From contig NZ_BCFL01000035.1 of NCBI RefSeq assembly GCF_002217755.1, forward strand, positions 1 through 64,000: a stretch of 64,000 nucleotides of DNA, given 5' to 3'. The stretch's first letter is position 1. Every line of letters starts with the position of its first letter. Positions 42,191-51,470 of this stretch are shown piece by piece. The notes under the pieces are model-generated. The model did not search any database, had not been told where the DNA came from, and saw only the letters and a list, made by a program, of their open reading frames with translations. The position numbers and the translations under genes were made by a program. Source of the stretch: Streptomyces hyaluromycini (lineage in GTDB: Bacteria; Actinomycetota; Actinomycetes; Streptomycetales; Streptomycetaceae).

Positions 42191-45001
42191 ATGAGCGGCA
42201 CGACGGCCGAGGCCGAGGCGGGCGTACCGGTGCGCCTGGCGGCGGTCTATCTGCCCGCCGACCTCCCCCGCCAGGGCCGGATGGCCTTCTGGGACCCCGA
42301 CGGGGACCCGCTGCCCGCCGCCGCGACCGAGGAGCTGACGGTCGTACGACCGCACGGCGCCGCCGGTGTCCGCCGCCGGCAGGTGCCCGCGCTCACCCTG
42401 CCGCTCGCCGACGCACTCCCGCTGCTCGTCCGGGCCCGCCGCGACCCGGCCGCCCATCCCGCCACCGCCTGCTGGGGCGCCGCCGCCCTGCACGCACTGC
42501 GGCTGGCCGCCCGCGGCCGGCTGCTGCCCGGCCTCACCCCGGCCGGTCACGACGCCTGGCGGGCCGGCCCCCTGGAGCCCGCCGACATCGCCCACCTGCG
42601 CGCGGTGGCCGCCGCCCTGCCTCCCGAGGGCCATGCCGTCCCGCTGCCCGGCCCCGGCCCGCTCCTGCTGCCCCAGCCGGAAGCCCTGATCCGCTCCTTC
42701 CTGGACGCGGTCGCCGACACCCTGCCCCGCACCCCGGCCGCCCCGCACACCTCGGGCCGGCCCTTCGCCGCCCGCGAAGCCCAGCGGCTGCCCGACGCCC
42801 ACGAGTGGGCCGCGGAGGTCGCCGCCGGCATGGACGCGGGCGTGCGGATCTCGCTGCGCCTGGACCTGTCGGCGTACGACCTGTTCGACGACGGAGAAGG
42901 CGCGCCCCGCGCGGGCGCGGCGATCGTCCAGGTGCACAGCCTGGCCGACCCGACCCTGGTGACCGACGCGGCGGCGCTGTGGTCGGGGGCCTCCGACGCC
43001 GCCTTCGGCCCCCGCGCGCGCGTGGACGCGGCACTCGCCGTACGCCGGGCCGCGCGGGTGTGGCCGCCGCTGGACCGGCTGGCGGAGCAGGACGTGCCGG
43101 ACGTGCTCGCGCTCTCCGAGGAGGAGCTGGGGGAGCTGCTCGGGGTGGCGGCGACCCGGCTCGCCGCGGCCGGGGTCGCCGTGCACTGGCCCCGGGACCT
43201 GGCACAGGACCTGACCGCCGCGGCCGTGGTCCGGCCCGCGCCCGGCTCGGCCACCGACGGCACGGGCTTCTTCGAGAGCGAGGAACTGCTCCAGTTCCGC
43301 TGGCAGCTGGCGCTCGGCGGCGATCCGCTCAGCGACGCCGAGATGGACGCCCTCGCCGAGGCCCACCGTCCGGTCGTACGGCTGCGGGACCGCTGGGTGC
43401 TCGTCGACCCCGCCCTCGTCCGCAAGGCGCGCAAGCGCGAACTGGGTCTGCTCGACCCGGTCGACGCGCTCTCCGTGGCGCTCACCGGCGAGGCCGAGGT
43501 GGACGGCGAGACCGTCGAGGCGGTCCCCGTCGGCGTCCTCGCGGCCCTGCGCGACCGCCTCACGGCCGGTATCCGGCCGGCCGAGCCGCCCGCCGGTCTG
43601 CACGCCACCCTGCGCGACTACCAGCTCCGGGGCCTGGCCTGGCTCGACCTGATGACCTCCCTCGGCCTCGGCGGCTGCCTCGCCGACGACATGGGCCTCG
43701 GCAAGACGATCACCGTCATCGCCCTGCACCTGAAGCGGGCCCGCACCGAGCCGACCCTGGTGGTCTGCCCGGCCTCGCTGCTCGGCAACTGGCAGCGGGA
43801 GATCGCCCGGTTCGCGCCCGGCGTCCCGGTCCGCCGCTTCCACGGCCCCGACCGCACCCTGGACGGCCTCGCCGGCGGCTTCGTCCTCACCACGTACGGC
43901 ACCATGCGCGCCACCGCGCCCCGGCTCGCCGAACAGCCCTGGAGCATGGTCGTCGCCGACGAGGCACAGCACGTCAAAAACCCCTACTCGGCCACCGCGA
44001 AAGCCCTGCGCACCATCCCGACCCCCGCGCGCGTGGCCCTCACCGGCACCCCCGTGGAGAACAACCTCTCCGAGCTCTGGGCCCTCCTCGACTGGACCAC
44101 CCCCGGACTCCTCGGCCCGCTCAAGTCCTTCCGCGCCCGGCATGCGCGGGCCGTCGAGAACGGTGAGGACGAGGAGGCGGTGGGCCGGCTTGCCCGCCTG
44201 GTCCGCCCCTTCCTGCTGCGCCGCAAGAAGTCCGACCCCGGCATCGTCCCCGAACTCCCGCCGAAGACGGAGACCGACCACCCCGTCCCGCTCACCCGCG
44301 AGCAGGCCGCGCTGTACGAGGCGGTGGTGCGCGAGTCGCTGCTCGCCATCGAGACGGCGGACGGCATCGCGCGCCGCGGCCTGGTGCTCAAGCTCCTCGG
44401 CGCCCTGAAGCAGATCTGCGACCACCCCGGGCTGTATCTCAAGGAGGAGTCCCGCATCGAGGGCCTGGCCGCGCGTTCCGGCAAACTCACCCTGCTCGAC
44501 GAGCTGCTGGACACCGTGCTCGCCGAGGACGGCTCGGCCCTCGTCTTCACGCAGTACGTCGGCATGGCCCGCATGATCACCGCGCACCTCCAGGCCCGCG
44601 CGGTCCCGGTCGACCTGCTGCACGGCGGCACACCGGTGCCGGAGCGGGAGCGCATGGTGGACCGCTTCCAGAGCGGTGCGACCCCGGTCCTCGTGCTGTC
44701 CCTGAAGGCCGCGGGCACCGGCCTCAACCTCACCCGCGCCGGCCATGTCGTCCACTTCGACCGCTGGTGGAACCCGGCGGTGGAGGAACAGGCCACCGAC
44801 CGCGCGTACCGCATCGGCCAGACCCAGCCGGTGCAGGTCCACCGCCTCGTCACGGAGGGCACCGTCGAGGACCGCATCGCCGAGATGCTGGAGGCGAAGC
44901 GGGCCCTCGCCGACGCGATCCTGGGCTCCGGCGAGTCCGCCCTGACCGAGCTGACGGACCGCGAGCTGTCCGACCTGGTGTCGTTGCGGAGGACGTCATG
45001 A
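42191..45001 (+). CDS. SNF2-family DEAD/DEAH-box ATPase (helicase-like)
   Basis: A 936-residue protein from ATG 42191. The N-terminal 460 residues are a bacterial SNF2-associated region. The ATPase core has CLADDMGLGKTIT (Walker A Lys505), VVADEAQHVKN (DEAQ at about 590), LTGTPVENNLSELWAL, LVFTQYVGMA, LSLKAAGTGLNLTRAGHVVH and RAYRIGQTQPV (motif VI). Such proteins translocate on DNA. Its stop overlaps the start of a SWIM-domain gene (ATGA), a conserved actinobacterial pair. The role in DNA repair or remodelling is not established. Confidence 0.93.
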   Translation: MSGTTAEAEAGVPVRLAAVYLPADLPRQGRMAFWDPDGDPLPAAATEELTVVRPHGAAGVRRRQVPALTLPLADALPLLVRARRDPAAHPATACWGAAALHALRLAARGRLLPGLTPAGHDAWRAGPLEPADIAHLRAVAAALPPEGHAVPLPGPGPLLLPQPEALIRSFLDAVADTLPRTPAAPHTSGRPFAAREAQRLPDAHEWAAEVAAGMDAGVRISLRLDLSAYDLFDDGEGAPRAGAAIVQVHSLADPTLVTDAAALWSGASDAAFGPRARVDAALAVRRAARVWPPLDRLAEQDVPDVLALSEEELGELLGVAATRLAAAGVAVHWPRDLAQDLTAAAVVRPAPGSATDGTGFFESEELLQFRWQLALGGDPLSDAEMDALAEAHRPVVRLRDRWVLVDPALVRKARKRELGLLDPVDALSVALTGEAEVDGETVEAVPVGVLAALRDRLTAGIRPAEPPAGLHATLRDYQLRGLAWLDLMTSLGLGGCLADDMGLGKTITVIALHLKRARTEPTLVVCPASLLGNWQREIARFAPGVPVRRFHGPDRTLDGLAGGFVLTTYGTMRATAPRLAEQPWSMVVADEAQHVKNPYSATAKALRTIPTPARVALTGTPVENNLSELWALLDWTTPGLLGPLKSFRARHARAVENGEDEEAVGRLARLVRPFLLRRKKSDPGIVPELPPKTETDHPVPLTREQAALYEAVVRESLLAIETADGIARRGLVLKLLGALKQICDHPGLYLKEESRIEGLAARSGKLTLLDELLDTVLAEDGSALVFTQYVGMARMITAHLQARAVPVDLLHGGTPVPERERMVDRFQSGATPVLVLSLKAAGTGLNLTRAGHVVHFDRWWNPAVEEQATDRAYRIGQTQPVQVHRLVTEGTVEDRIAEMLEAKRALADAILGSGESALTELTDRELSDLVSLRRTS

Positions 45002-47130
45002 GCGGCGACGGCGAGCAGCGGCCCGGGGACGCGGCACGGCGTGCGCTGCGGGCGGCACGGGGGCGCGGGGCGGAGAACGGAGCCGAGGGCGCGGCACCGG
45101 GGGAGTGCGCGGAGCGGGAGCCGAGGCCGGGGGACGCCGCGCGTCTGGCGCTGCGGGTGGCTGCCGCCGCGAAGGAGGCGGAGCAGCGGGATGCCGAGCC
45201 CGGCCCCGAGCCGGAACCCGAGGCCGAGGCCGAGGCCGGTGCCGGTGCCGACCGGACCGACCATGCCGACCATGCCGACACCGGCGCCTTTGCTGCCGTC
45301 CGGCCGGGCGGTCGTCCCGGTGATGTCGCGCGGGCAGCGCTGCGGGCGGCGCGTGCGGAGGCGAGGCGGGCCGAGGAGGCCGCTGCGGCGGAGGCTCCGG
45401 AACAGTCCCCGCCCCGCGCGGTAGGGCGACCGCCGACGCCCTCACCGGCCCCGGCGTCCGCGGCTCGCGGCCGCACCGCCCGTGACCTGAAGCAGTTCCT
45501 GACGACCGCCTTCCGGATGCCGAGGGACGAGACCGAGCCGGATGAGCCGGATGAGCCGGAGCAGACCGGCGTCCGGGCGGATCAGGAACCTCCGACGGAA
45601 CACCCCGAGGGCGCGCGGCCCACGGTCGGGCGGCCTCCCCGGGCCATCGATGCGGCTCCGCTGCGCGCCTCGGCCTCGGCGCTTCCCGAGCGGCCTGGGG
45701 ACGCGCCCGCCGCTCCCTCGCGGCGCCCCGCGTCGGCCGAGTCGCCTGCTCCCGCCAAGGCCTCACACCGACCCGAGCCGAACACCCCCGCTCCCGTCCC
45801 CGCCGCGCTCTCCGCCCCCTCCACCGGGAGCACACCGACCGGTCCCCGCCTCCCTTCCACCATGGCCACCCCGCACCGCGACACCGAACTCCGCCGCACC
45901 TTTCCTTCCCTCTCGCCCCGCGCCTCCGCCTCCGCCTCCGCCTCCGCTTCCGGCTTCGCGGAGACCTGGTGGGGCAACGCCTGGGTACGGGCGCTGGAAG
46001 AGGGCGCGTTGGACGTCAAGCGGCTCGGGCGCGGGCGGGGTTACGCCGAGCGCGGGCATGTGGACGCCATCACCGTGACCCCGGGAATGGTCCTGGCGTA
46101 TGTGCAGGGGAGCCGGCCCCGGCCGTACCGCGTGCAGCTGCGGCTGCGGACCTTCGGCGAGGACGAGTGGGAGCGGCTGCTGGAGGCCGCCGCCGACCGG
46201 CCCGCCGACATCGCCGCGCTGCTCGACAAGGAGCTGCCGCAGACCCTCGCCGACAGCGGGGTGCCGCTGCTGCCGGAGCCCGGCGAGCTCGAACCCCGGT
46301 GCAGCTGCCCGGACTTCGGTCACCCCTGCAAGCACGCGGCCGCCCTCTGCTACCAGACCGCGCGGCTGCTGGACGCCGACCCGTTCGTGCTGCTCCTGCT
46401 GCGCGGCCGCGGGGAGCGCGAGGTGCTCGACGCGCTGTCCCGGCGCAGTGCCGCCCGCGCGGCCCGGGATCGGCAGCCGGCCTCGCTGCCGGGCATCCGG
46501 GCCACCGAGGCCCTCGCCCCGCGCCGACTGCCGCCGCTGCCACCCCCGTTGGCGGTTCCGGCGCACCCCGAGCAGCCCCCGGTCTATCCGGGGGTGCCCG
46601 GCGGCCCGGACCCGTTCGCGCTGGACCAGCTGGCCACCGACGCGGCGGCCCGCGCCCACGCCGTGCTCACCACCGGACACGACCCGGTCGGCGAACTCAC
46701 CCTCTGGCAGGACGCGGTGCGGCTCGCCGCGGCCCGCCCCGGGTCCGGCCTCACCGCGTCCACCCGTGCCCTCTACGCCACGCTCGCCGACGCCGTGGGC
46801 CGCACCCCGGGCGACCTGGCGCGCGCGGTCGCCGCCTGGCGCCAGGGCGGTCTGGAGGGGCTGGCCGTGCTGGAAGAGCCCTGGGACCCGCCGGCCGGCC
46901 GCTTCGACCGGGCCCGGCCGCTGCTGCTCGCCGCCGACCTCCCGGCCTTCCGGCCGTCGCGCAACCACCTCACCCACCCCGGCGGCCATCTCCAGCTCCG
47001 CTTCGGCCGCGACGGCCTGTGGTACGCCTACGAGTCGGAGCCGGGCCACGACGACTGGTGGCCCAGAGGCACCCCCGACCTGGACCCGGTGGGCGCGCTG
47101 ACCGGCCTCGGCGCATCGGACGACCTCTAG
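44998..47130 (+). CDS. SWIM zinc-finger protein with repetitive N-terminus
   Basis: A 710-residue protein from ATG 44998, translationally coupled to the SNF2 gene. The first 130 residues contain three copies of an RPGDAARxALRxAR motif separated by Glu/Ala/Pro-rich linkers. A disordered region follows to about 300. The conserved part begins TWWGNAWVRALEEGALDVKR and includes the SWIM finger RCSCPDFGHPCKHAAALCYQ (CxC...CxH). It ends DDWWPRGTPDLDPVGALTGL. The SWIM finger likely binds nucleic acid or the SNF2 partner. A fragment of a related gene end lies at 62181-62255. Confidence 0.9.
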   Translation: MSGDGEQRPGDAARRALRAARGRGAENGAEGAAPGECAEREPRPGDAARLALRVAAAAKEAEQRDAEPGPEPEPEAEAEAGAGADRTDHADHADTGAFAAVRPGGRPGDVARAALRAARAEARRAEEAAAAEAPEQSPPRAVGRPPTPSPAPASAARGRTARDLKQFLTTAFRMPRDETEPDEPDEPEQTGVRADQEPPTEHPEGARPTVGRPPRAIDAAPLRASASALPERPGDAPAAPSRRPASAESPAPAKASHRPEPNTPAPVPAALSAPSTGSTPTGPRLPSTMATPHRDTELRRTFPSLSPRASASASASASGFAETWWGNAWVRALEEGALDVKRLGRGRGYAERGHVDAITVTPGMVLAYVQGSRPRPYRVQLRLRTFGEDEWERLLEAAADRPADIAALLDKELPQTLADSGVPLLPEPGELEPRCSCPDFGHPCKHAAALCYQTARLLDADPFVLLLLRGRGEREVLDALSRRSAARAARDRQPASLPGIRATEALAPRRLPPLPPPLAVPAHPEQPPVYPGVPGGPDPFALDQLATDAAARAHAVLTTGHDPVGELTLWQDAVRLAAARPGSGLTASTRALYATLADAVGRTPGDLARAVAAWRQGGLEGLAVLEEPWDPPAGRFDRARPLLLAADLPAFRPSRNHLTHPGGHLQLRFGRDGLWYAYESEPGHDDWWPRGTPDLDPVGALTGLGASDDL

Positions 47131-47138
47131 TCCGCTGG

Positions 47139-47156
47139 TCCGGCGTCCCCGCCGGA
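47139..47156. terminator. Bidirectional stem-loop between convergent genes
   Basis: TCCGGCG / CGCCGGA (47139-47145, 47150-47156) with a 4-nt loop, in the 30-bp gap between the SWIM gene and the opposing kinase gene. Confidence 0.55.
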
Positions 47157-47160
47157 GGGC

Positions 47161-49272
47161 CTACGACTTCTTCTTCCCGATGTCGTCGTACCGGGCCATG
47201 AACCGGGCCCTGCCGTCCTCCACGCGGTAGAGGAACCAGCCCCCGTCCTGGCCGGTCTCCAGGTACTGGGACTGGCTCTCGTAGCTGTACCTGCGGGTGA
47301 TGCCCTGCCAGGGCTTGCGCAGCAGCTCCGCGCGCAGGGACTCGCGTTGGTCGCCGCCGGGCGCGGCGAGGCCGTGGGCGGCGTAGCCGACGGCGTCGTA
47401 CGCCTCGGCCGCCCAGCGGGGCGGTGCCGTGCGGTAGCGGGTGCGGTAGGCGGCGGCGAACGTCCGGGTCTTCGGGTCGGCGGTCGGGTCGCAGTACCCC
47501 GTGCTGATCCACCAGCCCCCGCCCGCCTTCAGGAAGGGCGTGCCGAGGATGTGCTCGTCGCCGCCGCGGAAGCCGCGGTGCCCGGTGTCGGTCAGGGCCT
47601 GGGCGCAGGCGGCGGCGCGGGCCGGGAGGCCGCCCGCGAAGAGGACGGCCGTGTCCGGATGGGCGGCGAGGCCGTGGGCCACGTCGGTGAAGCCGTCGCC
47701 CTTGGCGACCTGGGCCACCTCGACGGTGCCCACCAGCAGATCCCCGTACACGGTGACGATCCGGACGGTGGGCTCGCCCTCGTCGGCGTCCGTGAGGTCG
47801 TGCACGACGACGGTCCGGGCGGGCCGTACCACCCGGTTGAGGTATCTCACGACGGAGCCGGGCCCCGCGGTCCGGGTGCTGCGCAGGACCAGGGAGCTGG
47901 TGGTGTTCGTGACGTCGAGCGCGTCCGTGTCGGCGCGGGTGATCAGCAGGCAGAGCCCCGCCGCCGTGCACACCGGCACGGCGGCGGGCACGGCCGTGTC
48001 GGTGCCGGCGCCGATCACCGCGTACACGTCCCGGGAGGCGACGAGCCGGGCGGCCGCGGTCGCCGAACCCGCCGCGGTGCCCTGGTCGTCGGCCGTGCGC
48101 AGCGCCAGGTCGAAGGTCCGGTCGGAGCGGGCGTTGTGCTCGTCGACCGCCAACGCTGCCCCGCGCGCCTGGGCCTGGACGACAGCGGTGGACAGGTCGC
48201 CGAGCAGCGCGATCGTACGGGTCGGCAGCGGGCCCCTGCCGGACCCCGGTGTCCCGGACCGCGCCCAGCGCCACCAGGCGGTGCCGCCGCCCACCGCGCC
48301 GACGCCGGCCGCCGCCGAGGCGATCAGCAGCCACCGCCGGGACGGGGCGGGCGGGGCGTCGGCGAAGGGCACCTCGGAAAGGGCGGTGGGCTCCGGCACC
48401 GGCAGGTCGAGGACGCGCGCGGCACGGTCCGCGACCAGTGCCGGCAGGCCCGCCGGCAGCCATGACTCCGCGGTGAACTCGCCGAAGCCGGAAAGCAGTC
48501 GGGAAACCGTGGGGCGGTCGTCCGGCCGCTTGGCCAGGCAGGCGCGCAGCGTCGGGGCGAGCTCCTCGGGAAGGCCGGTCAGGTCCGGGTTCTCGCGGAC
48601 CGTCCGGTACAGGACCGCCGCCGCGCCCCCGGTGCCGAACGGCGGCCGTCCGGTGGCCGTATGGGCGAGTACACACCCCAGGGAGAAGACGTCGCTGGGA
48701 GGTCCCACCGTCCTGCCGCGGGCCTGTTCCGGTGACAGATAGCCGGGGGAGCCGATGACCGAGCCGTCCGTGGTGAGTGCCGTGGCGCCCACGGCGCGGG
48801 CGATGCCGAAGTCGATCAGGCGCGGTCCGTCGGCGGCGAGCAGGACGTTCGCGGGTTTCACGTCACGGTGGACCAGTCCGGCGCGGTGCACGTCGTCCAG
48901 GGCCGCGGCGAGGGCGGCGCCCAGGGTCCGGAGCTGTGCGGGCGGCCAGGGGCCGTACAGCGCGAGCGCCTCGGACAGCGGCAGACCGGGCACGTAGGCG
49001 GTGGCCAGCCAGGGCGCGCGGGCGTCCGCGTCGGCGGTGAGCACGGGTACCGTCCAGCGGCTGGCGAGCCGGGACGCCAGCTCCGTCTCCCGGCGGAACC
49101 GGGCCCGGAAGCCGGGGTCCCCGGCGTACTCCTCGCGGATCACCTTCAGCGCCACCCAGGCGCCGTGCGGCGACCGGGCCAGGTACACCACACCCATGCC
49201 GCCGGCCCCGAGCCGGCCCACCAGCCGGTGGCCGCCGACCGACGAGGGGTCGCCGGCCTGGAGCCGCTCCAC
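47161..49272 (-). CDS. Ser/Thr protein kinase fused to a periplasmic ligand-binding domain (copy 2)
   Basis: A 703-residue receptor-like kinase. The kinase domain (about 14-275) has LGAGGMGVVYLA, ATP Lys43, catalytic Asp137 in VHRDVKPANVLL, and DFGIA. One transmembrane helix follows a Pro-rich linker (WLLIASAAAGVGAVGGGTAW, about 325-345). The outer half resembles branched-chain amino-acid-type binding proteins (Peripla_BP_6): IALLGDLSTAVVQAQARGAA, YAVIGAGTDTAVPAAVPVCT, AAYRTRYRTAPPRWAAEAYD. This arrangement should couple an extracellular small ligand to intracellular phosphorylation. It lies 5 bp downstream of a paralogue. Confidence 0.9.
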   Translation of the reverse strand: MERLQAGDPSSVGGHRLVGRLGAGGMGVVYLARSPHGAWVALKVIREEYAGDPGFRARFRRETELASRLASRWTVPVLTADADARAPWLATAYVPGLPLSEALALYGPWPPAQLRTLGAALAAALDDVHRAGLVHRDVKPANVLLAADGPRLIDFGIARAVGATALTTDGSVIGSPGYLSPEQARGRTVGPPSDVFSLGCVLAHTATGRPPFGTGGAAAVLYRTVRENPDLTGLPEELAPTLRACLAKRPDDRPTVSRLLSGFGEFTAESWLPAGLPALVADRAARVLDLPVPEPTALSEVPFADAPPAPSRRWLLIASAAAGVGAVGGGTAWWRWARSGTPGSGRGPLPTRTIALLGDLSTAVVQAQARGAALAVDEHNARSDRTFDLALRTADDQGTAAGSATAAARLVASRDVYAVIGAGTDTAVPAAVPVCTAAGLCLLITRADTDALDVTNTTSSLVLRSTRTAGPGSVVRYLNRVVRPARTVVVHDLTDADEGEPTVRIVTVYGDLLVGTVEVAQVAKGDGFTDVAHGLAAHPDTAVLFAGGLPARAAACAQALTDTGHRGFRGGDEHILGTPFLKAGGGWWISTGYCDPTADPKTRTFAAAYRTRYRTAPPRWAAEAYDAVGYAAHGLAAPGGDQRESLRAELLRKPWQGITRRYSYESQSQYLETGQDGGWFLYRVEDGRARFMARYDDIGKKKS

Positions 49273-49277
49273 CTCCG

Positions 49278-51470
49278 CTACCCCTTCGTCTGTTTGGCCA
49301 GGATCGGTCCGACCTGCCGGAACCGCCCGTCGTGCACCTGGTGGACGTAGGTCTCACCGCCCATGGTCCGCGCGTCGGCGTTGAACTGGTTGTAGTCGTT
49401 GAAGGTGTAGGTGCGCGCGATGCCCTGGTAGGTGGCCTTGTGGAGACGCAGCGCGAGGGCGAGCCGGTCGGGGCGGCCGCCGCCGGACGGTACGGTCCGG
49501 GCGAACTCGCGCAGCACCATCCGGACGCTGTCGTACGCCTCGGCGCCGTACGGGTCCGGGATGCCGCCGTACCGCTTGCGCCAGGCCGCCGTGAACCGCT
49601 CGGCCGCCTTGGTCTTCAGCGCGCTCGCGTCGACGGCGGGCGTGACCGCGAACCAGCCCTCGCCCGCCGCGCCCGCGAGCTTCGGGAAGTCGGAGCCGTA
49701 GAGGAGATGGGACATCCAGCGCGGTCCGGTGAAGCCCGCCTCGGACAGCTGCCGGGCCGCCCGGACCGTCGCGTCCAGCGGGCCCAGGTACACGAAGTCG
49801 TGGACCTTGCTTGAGAGGACGGAGGCCACGGCGGCCGGGGCGTCGTCGGTGTCCTCGGCGACGACCTCCGGGACCACCTGGGACTGCAGCGCACCCCACC
49901 ACTGGGTGGCCAGGACACTGCCCTGGTCGTACTCGACGGAGCCCCCGGAGCGGTCGATGACGACGCCCGCCGGGGCGACCAGGCCGCCCACCAGCGCGTG
50001 CAGGGCGATCGCGGTGCCGGCCGCCTGCTGGCCCGTGCCGGTCTGGAAGGTGACGGTCGGCGACCAGACGTAGTAGTCGTTCTGCCCGGTGGTGCTGGAG
50101 ATGTGGGTGAGCTTCGCCGACGCGTAGACGCGTGAGGCAGCCCGCAGCGTCAGCTCGGTGACCGGGCCGAGCACGGCCACGACAGCGCGGTCCGCGGCCA
50201 GTTCGTGGGCGACCGCGGTGGCCCCGTCGACGGTGCCGTGGTCGTCGAGGACCCGTACGCCCAGGTCGAAGGCGCGGCCCGCGGTCGCGTTGTGCTGGGC
50301 GACGGCCAGCCGCGCGGCCCGTTCACAGGCCCGCGCCAGGGGCGCCGCCGCCCCGCTCTTCGTCACCTGCACACCGAGCACGTACGACGGCCGGGCCGCC
50401 GTCTTCTTCCCCGAGCCGTCGTCGCGGCCCGCCGCCCAGAGCGCTGCCCCGGTACCGCCGCCCGCCAGCAGCACCGCGCCCCCGGCCAGCAGCAGGCGCC
50501 GCCGGGAGGGGCGGGCCGGCTGCCCGGTGCCGGGGTCGTCGACCACCGTGGGCTCGATGTCCGGCAGGGCGAGGCTCTCCGCCGACCGGGCCGCCACCAT
50601 GCGGGCGACCGGGTCCGGCAGCCAGGCCGACGGCGACTCCGGGGCGCCGGCGGGCGGCCGTAACGGAAAGTCCTCGGCTAGCCGCAGCCGCAGGTCCCCG
50701 GCGCCCGGCCGCTCGCCGGGGTCCTTGGCGAGGCAGGCGTCCAGCGTCTCGCGGAGTCCGCCGGTGACGCCGTCGAGGTCGGGCTCGTCGTGCACCGTGC
50801 GGTAGAGCAGCGCGTCCGGGGCGCCGGTGCCGAACGGCGGGCGGCCCGTGCCCGCGTACGCCAGCACACAGCCCAGCGCGAAGACGTCGCTCGCCGCTGT
50901 GGCCGCCTCGCCGCGCGCCTGCTCGGGGGCGAGGAAGCCCGGGGTGCCGACCACCATGCCGGAGGCGGTCAGGGCGGTGTCGTCGGCGGACCGCGCGATG
51001 CCGAAGTCGATCAGCCGCGGGCCGTCGACCGCGAGCAGCACATTGCCCGGCTTCACGTCCCGGTGGACGAGTCCCGCCGCGTGCACGGCGGCCAGCGCCT
51101 CGCCGAGCAGCGAGCCCAGCACGCGTACGGCGGCCGGTGGCAGCGGTCCGTGCGCGCCGACCGCCTCCGCGAGCGAGGGACCCGCCACGAACCCGGTCGC
51201 CAGCCACGGCTCGCGGGCCGCGGCGTCCGCGCCGAGCACCGGTACCACCCAGGGGCTGTCGACCCGGGCCGCCAGCTCCGCCTCCCGCGCGAACCGGGCC
51301 CGGAAGCCGTCGTCGGCGGCGCTCTGCGCCTGGATCACCTTCACGGCGGCCAGCGCACCCGTCTCGGAACGGCCCAGATAGACCACGCCCATACCGCCGG
51401 CGCCGAGCCGCCGCAGCAGTCGGAAGCCCCCGACCGACGACGGGTCGGACGGACGCAGCGCCTCACTCAT
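49278..51470 (-). CDS. Ser/Thr protein kinase fused to a periplasmic ligand-binding domain (copy 1)
   Basis: A 730-residue paralogue of the next gene. The kinase domain has LGAGGMGVVYLGR, Lys44, Asp138 in VHRDVKPGNVLL and DFGIARSADDTALT. The transmembrane helix is RRRLLLAGGAVLLAGGGTGA. The outer domain has VLGVQVTKSGAAAPLARACE, VLGPVTELTLRAASRVY and RFTAAWRKRYGGIPDPYGAE. The two kinases share layout but diverge in the binding domain, suggesting different ligands. Its start overlaps the end of the upstream lipoprotein gene by 8 bases. Confidence 0.9.
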   Translation of the reverse strand: MSEALRPSDPSSVGGFRLLRRLGAGGMGVVYLGRSETGALAAVKVIQAQSAADDGFRARFAREAELAARVDSPWVVPVLGADAAAREPWLATGFVAGPSLAEAVGAHGPLPPAAVRVLGSLLGEALAAVHAAGLVHRDVKPGNVLLAVDGPRLIDFGIARSADDTALTASGMVVGTPGFLAPEQARGEAATAASDVFALGCVLAYAGTGRPPFGTGAPDALLYRTVHDEPDLDGVTGGLRETLDACLAKDPGERPGAGDLRLRLAEDFPLRPPAGAPESPSAWLPDPVARMVAARSAESLALPDIEPTVVDDPGTGQPARPSRRRLLLAGGAVLLAGGGTGAALWAAGRDDGSGKKTAARPSYVLGVQVTKSGAAAPLARACERAARLAVAQHNATAGRAFDLGVRVLDDHGTVDGATAVAHELAADRAVVAVLGPVTELTLRAASRVYASAKLTHISSTTGQNDYYVWSPTVTFQTGTGQQAAGTAIALHALVGGLVAPAGVVIDRSGGSVEYDQGSVLATQWWGALQSQVVPEVVAEDTDDAPAAVASVLSSKVHDFVYLGPLDATVRAARQLSEAGFTGPRWMSHLLYGSDFPKLAGAAGEGWFAVTPAVDASALKTKAAERFTAAWRKRYGGIPDPYGAEAYDSVRMVLREFARTVPSGGGRPDRLALALRLHKATYQGIARTYTFNDYNQFNADARTMGGETYVHQVHDGRFRQVGPILAKQTKG

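Noticed and set aside
42125..44842. Very long minus-strand open frame (about 905 codons) opposite the SNF2 gene
   Set aside because: It is an antisense shadow produced by GC-biased third positions of a clearly conserved helicase gene; it has no domain and no ribosome binding site.
49278..51470. ABC transporter operon based on the substrate-binding domains
   Set aside because: No permease or ATPase genes are present; the binding domains are fused to kinases.
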